The position numbers and the translations under genes are program-made. A DNA stretch of 64,000 bases, from contig MPUH01000277.1 of assembly GCA_001970955.1 (NCBI GenBank), forward strand, positions 1-64,000, given 5' to 3'. The DNA comes from Stentor coeruleus (Eukaryota; Ciliophora; Heterotrichea; Heterotrichida; Stentoridae). A model generated the notes under the pieces. It was not told the DNA's origin and did not search any database. It worked only from the letters and a program-made list of their open reading frames with translations. Of this stretch, positions 59,732 to 64,000 are shown in pieces. The first letter of the stretch is position 1, and each line of letters begins with the position of its first letter.

Positions 59732-60814
59732 TTAGCCTAACTTAAAATATTCAGTGCCTAAAGAATCATCTACTTTCTTAATGTTTTTAGTTTCAAGACT
59801 ATAAACTTCTGTCTTAGCTTCTTTTTTAATAACCTCAACTGTTTTTTCCTCTGGAGATGGAGATCTTTCTCTTTTCTGTGGTACTTGGAACATTAATGCA
59901 TTTTTGTAACTTAAAGATCTTTTAACATAAAGCTTTTTATCACTAGTCAAAACGTTATTTTCTTCTTTAAATATTAAAGATTCACAAGTTAGTTTATCAT
60001 CTATATCTGCAATGCTTACATGATAATCTTTTCCATCAACTTGAACATGAGCTTTATTTCCTTCCCTATGTTTAAAAATCCCAATAGCTGGGCCATCAAG
60101 AAAGACATAAATTTTTTGGTCTTTTTCGTAAACTTTTTCATTATTTTTCTCAAATCGTTGACGACGTATAGGAAGTTGTGCTATTTTTGAGTTAATCAAC
60201 ATAAGAATATGATTAGGGATTCTTGGTAATTGTAAATTGTAGTAGTTTTGATCGGATAAAATTTTCTCAATAAACTCACTTATTGACATCGAATTAGATG
60301 ATGGATCGATTATAGTTGGATCAACAGTATAGTTTGAATAACGGTCCCAGAGTTCAGAAGGGTCGCATATAAAGCGAATATAGAGAAAAGCAGTTACTTT
60401 TATGAAAGTATTTTCATTGTCCATTAGGAATCTTAATTGCCCTTCAGTGAGTTTTAGCATAAAAAGCTTAATGAGGATACAAAATAGTGATGTTGGGGTA
60501 TTGCAAGTACCTGGTATCCAGGGTTCAAAAGATTTTATATGTTTATTCATTTCTGGGATAATCTCTCTAAGATCTTTCATGTGGAAAAGTTCATTGTTAA
60601 AGTAACTAGATAAGAAAACATTTTTTCTCATGAGTGAACTGATATTCCATGTGTTCTTATCACCCCAAATCGCAACAGCTCCATGCTTTTTTTCTGGCTT
60701 TTTTAATTCAATTTGTTTAACTTCAGGAGTTTCCTGCACTGAAAGAGGCTGAGAGTTGCAGATTCTGCATCTTGGAGATGGCTTAACTGGGTGGAATTTG
60801 CATTTAGAATCCAT
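59732..60814 (-). CDS. PRP38-family pre-mRNA splicing factor
   Basis: 360 residues. Residues about 60-230 match the PRP38 domain: NVFLSSYFNNELFHMKDLRE, then SLFCILIKLFMLKLTEGQLR, FLYIRFICDPSELWDRYSNY and LPRIPNHILMLINSKI. This is closest to PRPF38B. PRP38 proteins join the U4/U6.U5 tri-snRNP and are needed for spliceosome activation. The extreme N-terminus CKFHPVKPSPRCRIC (C5, H8, C16, C19) is a small zinc-knuckle-like site that I do not associate with the family. The C-terminus is charged and SR-poor. Relevant to a host with 15-base introns. Confidence 0.88.
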   Translation of the reverse strand: MDSKCKFHPVKPSPRCRICNSQPLSVQETPEVKQIELKKPEKKHGAVAIWGDKNTWNISSLMRKNVFLSSYFNNELFHMKDLREIIPEMNKHIKSFEPWIPGTCNTPTSLFCILIKLFMLKLTEGQLRFLMDNENTFIKVTAFLYIRFICDPSELWDRYSNYTVDPTIIDPSSNSMSISEFIEKILSDQNYYNLQLPRIPNHILMLINSKIAQLPIRRQRFEKNNEKVYEKDQKIYVFLDGPAIGIFKHREGNKAHVQVDGKDYHVSIADIDDKLTCESLIFKEENNVLTSDKKLYVKRSLSYKNALMFQVPQKRERSPSPEEKTVEVIKKEAKTEVYSLETKNIKKVDDSLGTEYFKLG

Positions 60815-61139
60815 TTTACTTATTTACCTATAATAATTTTGAAAAAGTTATAGTCTAGAACAAGGAAAAGTATTATCAACTAAATCTAAGACATCAATTT
60901 TTTTAAACAACGGTGTTTGTTGTTTTTGGCAGAAGAATACAGTAAAATGACACAAATTGCAGTATTTTACCAATTTGTAAATTTTAATAGAAAATTAACT
61001 ATCTTATTCTGCATGAAACATGCAAATGGTAATCTACTTTCATACTAATGATGATTAGAATTCATTCATATCTTAGAAAAAGTTAAAGAAATCCATAAAA
61101 ATTGAATAAGTTAATGCACATAGCATAAACCAATATAAT
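60815..61139. other. Divergent spacer
   Basis: 325 AT-rich bases between the PRP38 and FAD synthetase starts. They must hold both promoters; no element recognised. Confidence 0.6.
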
Positions 61140-61745
61140 ATGAAAAATGATATGGAGAAATTAGGAGAATTTTACTACAATAAAGTTTTGCCAGCCTATG
61201 AAACTATTAAAACAGCTCAATGCTTATATGGAGATATTGTTCTAAGTTATAATGGAGGTAAAGATTGCACTGTACTTCTTGAAATAATTGAAAGATTCAA
61301 TCTTGACATTCCAATTGCAACCTTTGATGAGCCTAAAACTTTTCCTGAACTGCGCTTTTTCACAATGCAAAGGCTAAGAAAATCTCCTTTAAGAAAAATT
61401 TTCCTAGGCGAAAATATTAGACTTGAAATGAGTAAAATTGTTGATTCGGGTTTTAAAGCAGTATTACTTGGACAAAGACTCTTAGATCCTTCACAACCTT
61501 CAGTCTTATTTGAAAAATCTTCAGCTAATTGGCCTCAGTATATAAGAGTTTATCCAATTCTAAATTGGACATATAGCGATATATGGTTTTTCTTAGATGG
61601 TATCTCAGCTGAATATTCTTCGTTATATACAATAGGATATACATCAATTGGAAGTATGCATAAAACAAAGCCTAACCCGTTGCTTGTTGGAAGACATGCT
61701 AGAGAACTTTTTGACCCTTTTGCAGAGAGGAGGGGGAGAATTTAG
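61140..61745 (+). CDS. FAD synthetase (FMN adenylyltransferase)
   Basis: 201 residues of the PAPS-reductase-like FAD synthase family (yeast Fad1, C-terminal half of animal FLAD1). It joins FMN and ATP to make FAD. The ATP pyrophosphatase-type motif is LSYNGGKDCTVLLE near residue 38. Further family signatures are VLLGQRLLDPSQP, WPQYIRVYPILNWTYSDIWF, SSLYTIGYTSIGS and KPNPLL. The usual GTRRTDP reads GQRLLDP here, so a conserved Arg is kept and the Thr is lost. No MoaB-like domain is fused, so it is the stand-alone form. The start is the first ATG. Confidence 0.93.
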   Translation: MKNDMEKLGEFYYNKVLPAYETIKTAQCLYGDIVLSYNGGKDCTVLLEIIERFNLDIPIATFDEPKTFPELRFFTMQRLRKSPLRKIFLGENIRLEMSKIVDSGFKAVLLGQRLLDPSQPSVLFEKSSANWPQYIRVYPILNWTYSDIWFFLDGISAEYSSLYTIGYTSIGSMHKTKPNPLLVGRHARELFDPFAERRGRI

Positions 61746-62407
61746 ATAGATAAGAAATCAATTTAATATGAGAATAAATAACTTTTTGTTATCAATCGAT
61801 AAATGATTGTTTTTTTTTTGTATTCATTGTAAAAATATCTATTGCTAATTTTTTTACTGCATCTTCTAAGAATATGTAAAAGTAATGTTTATTTTTATAA
61901 AATTCGCTAAGATTAGTTAAGCCAGCTGAAGGAAACTTATATATATTATTACAATGAGGAATTAGGCTTAAAAATGCTTGCTCGGTCTTTTTATTTTCTC
62001 AAATGATACTTTTAGCTTAATACAAATTAAACTCCAATACTAAGTAATAAGCTCATATTTTATGTATATAATTATAATTTTTCCAATGATTGCAAAATTT
62101 AATTATCTTAGCTTTAAGTATAATTTTAATTCGTCATGAAAATTAAATTATCATCTAAGTTTATAAAGTGATCCTTATTTATTATCTTATTATGAACTAG
62201 TTTTTCTTCTTATCCTAAATTATCCAATATTTTGTTTTTATTCACTAAAATGAATTTGAATACTTTACTCAATTTATAATAAAATTAACCAAAACATAAA
62301 ACTCTAATAATGACTGTCTGAATGGCTCGCCTTGTTCAGAATTTTATTATACACACTGTATTAAAATCATTTAGTTACACCAAAAATTAATATTTACTAA
62401 GGTAATA
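61746..62407. other. AT-rich spacer
   Basis: No gene, RNA or repeat recognised. Confidence 0.6.
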
Positions 62408-63868
62408 ATGGGTTGTGGCAGTTCACAAAACAAAAAGAAAACCAATGAAAAATCGCGTATCGCAAGTGTTGCAGTCATAAATATTTCTCCTGGGACTTTC
62501 TTAACGAGAAATAAAGGCTCATTATCCAATAATTATACTGAAATAAAAAAAATTGGCTCTGGAGCCTTTGCTGAAGTTAAGCTATGCATTTACAAGCCTT
62601 TAAATCAAAAAAGAGCTGTTAAAATAATACATAAAGCTGGTCTGCATTATCAGCAGATGGATCAAGAGTTTATGCTTAAAGAAATATCAGTTTTAAATAC
62701 CCTTGATCATCCAAATATTTTACGATGCTACGAAATTTTCGAAGATCATTGGAAATTTTATGTGGCAATGGAGTACTGTGAAGGTGGAGAGCTTTTTGAA
62801 AAAATAATGAAGCTGAAAAAATTCACTGAAAAGCAAGCAGCTGAAATTATGTTCCAGTTATTATCAGCTGTTGCATATTGTCATGGAAAAGATGTCATCC
62901 ACAGAGATTTGAAACCTGAAAATATCTTACTTGAAGATAAAGAAGATGGACTTAGCTTAAAAGTAGCGGACTTCGGAAGTTCATGCTTTATTGACCCTAA
63001 TAGAAAAATGACTGGATGCTTTGGATCAGCATATTATTTAGCTCCAGAAGTATTAGGTGGAGAATATACTGAAAAATGTGATATTTGGTCTTGCGGAGTC
63101 ATTCTTTTTATATTACTCACTGGGAAACCGCCATATTCGGGAAGAGATGACAAGACTATCCTTACCCAGATAAGGCACTGTCCTCTTAATATAAAGGCAG
63201 AAAAATATCCAACATTATCATCTAATGCTATAGACTTATTACAAAAACTACTAATTTTAGAGCCAAATAGTCGTATTTCAGCCCTAGAAGCTATTTCACA
63301 TCCTTGGGTGAAAAGCTTTCGTGGACACCAAGAAGAAAATGTTAATTTAACTCATACCCTTGAAAATTTAAGGCAATTCAGCTCTAATAACAAGCTGAAA
63401 GATGCTGTTTATACTTTTCTTTCCACTCAAGTAGTTTCAGGTGAGGAAGTTAAAGTTCTCAAAGCAGAATTTCAAGCTCTTGACAAAAATGGCGATGGGA
63501 AAATAAGTAGCAGTGAATTGATGGAACAATATATTCTAACAATGAATGAAGAAGATGCAAAACATGTAGTTGAAAATATTATGAAAGAAGTTGATACAAA
63601 TCAAAATTGTGAAATAGATTATGTCGAATTTTTAGCAGCTTGTATGAATTATAAGCAGCTATTATCCAAAAATACACTGGATATTAGCTTTAGAATGTTT
63701 GATAGAGATGAAAGCGGGGAAATTACTGTTGATGAAATTCGTTCAATACTCAAAAGCGGAAATACACTTATAGATGAAAATATCTGGACAGACCTTGTTA
63801 AGGAAGTTGATCAGAATGGGGATGGTGTTATTGACATCAGAGAATTCATCCAGGCAATGATAAGATAA
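62408..63868 (+). CDS. Calcium-dependent protein kinase (CDPK)
   Basis: 486 residues. MGCGSSQNKKK is a classical myristoylation/palmitoylation start, so membrane anchored. The kinase domain is about 43-305: Gly loop IGSGAFAEV, Lys72, HRDLKPEN with Asp167, DFG 188-190, and GSAYYLAPE. An autoinhibitory junction follows (about 310-345), then four EF hands with full loops: DKNGDGKISSSE, DTNQNCEIDYVE, DRDESGEITVDE and DQNGDGVIDIRE. The second loop has Cys in place of the usual Gly. This is the plant/alveolate CDPK architecture; calcium relieves autoinhibition. Length and order are standard. Confidence 0.96.
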   Translation: MGCGSSQNKKKTNEKSRIASVAVINISPGTFLTRNKGSLSNNYTEIKKIGSGAFAEVKLCIYKPLNQKRAVKIIHKAGLHYQQMDQEFMLKEISVLNTLDHPNILRCYEIFEDHWKFYVAMEYCEGGELFEKIMKLKKFTEKQAAEIMFQLLSAVAYCHGKDVIHRDLKPENILLEDKEDGLSLKVADFGSSCFIDPNRKMTGCFGSAYYLAPEVLGGEYTEKCDIWSCGVILFILLTGKPPYSGRDDKTILTQIRHCPLNIKAEKYPTLSSNAIDLLQKLLILEPNSRISALEAISHPWVKSFRGHQEENVNLTHTLENLRQFSSNNKLKDAVYTFLSTQVVSGEEVKVLKAEFQALDKNGDGKISSSELMEQYILTMNEEDAKHVVENIMKEVDTNQNCEIDYVEFLAACMNYKQLLSKNTLDISFRMFDRDESGEITVDEIRSILKSGNTLIDENIWTDLVKEVDQNGDGVIDIREFIQAMIR

Positions 63869-64000
63869 TCTAGTTATATTTTAAAACTTGCATATAAATG
63901 GATTTTGAAAAACTTGATTTCAAAGACGTATCATTCATATAGGTTATTAAAAAGAAGAAGTATACTAATAAAAGTGACATTGTATATGATCAAATGCAAA
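63869..64000. other. End of window, flank of CDPK
   Basis: 132 AT-rich bases with no feature. Confidence 0.6.

Noticed and set aside
1-64000. TGA or other stop-codon reassignment
   Set aside because: TAA, TAG and TGA all end recognisable full-length genes and Trp positions are TGG, so the standard code fits.
1-64000. CRISPR array, riboswitch, bacterial operon or rRNA
   Set aside because: No regularly spaced repeats, no conserved RNA cores and no prokaryotic gene organisation are visible; the content is eukaryotic throughout.

Overview
The window looks like macronuclear DNA of a heterotrich ciliate, most probably Stentor or a close relative. Coding regions are compact islands in very AT-rich spacers. 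TAA, TAG and TGA all terminate recognisable genes (Rab11 ends in TAG, SCOT in TGA, Polo kinase in TAA), so the code is standard, unlike Blepharisma. Five genes become continuous only when an exactly 15-base intron is removed; all five introns have the form GTA, A at position 10, AG at the end. The species itself is inferred, not proven.

Layout. 1-9.7 kb: a Rab11-like GTPase, a ciliate-type DNA-binding-like protein, an MLH3-like mismatch-repair/meiosis protein, a DCN1-like cullin neddylation factor and a SAM-domain protein. 10-14.6 kb: dynactin p150 and a CUE/UIM ubiquitin-binding protein. 14.6-17.9 kb: a gene graveyard with an LRR fragment, two unidentified relics and a decayed Merlin-type DNA transposon. 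17.9-20.5 kb: SCOT (ketone-body CoA transferase) followed by a rotted tandem copy of itself. 20.5-25 kb: a FYVE-like coiled-coil protein, a RING/TRAF-like protein sharing a 17-base start-to-start spacer with a small coiled-coil gene, a histone H2B pseudogene and two identical tRNA-Glu genes. 25-40 kb: mostly ciliate-type coiled-coil, membrane and unknown proteins, plus ribosomal protein L22. 40-44 kb: a long empty AT-rich spacer, then ArfGAP, TMEM256-like and a small lipid-anchor candidate.

44-53.8 kb holds the most distinctive locus: four same-strand paralogues encoding cysteine-rich poly-RING-like proteins. Three carry nine RING-like zinc modules in the same order, a linker, and an RBR-like C-terminal unit. 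The fourth carries four modules and the same C-terminal unit. Module types run a-b-c-d / a-d / b-c-d, which suggests internal duplication from a four-module ancestor.

55.5-64 kb is a signalling and housekeeping block: Polo-like kinase, PKA regulatory subunit, PRP38-type splicing factor, FAD synthetase and a CDPK with four EF hands.

The assembly has five single-N joins flanked by duplicated sequence. One of them (47784) splits a poly-RING gene into two apparent genes. The genes are not an operon-like pathway; neighbours are mostly functionally unrelated, as is usual in ciliates.
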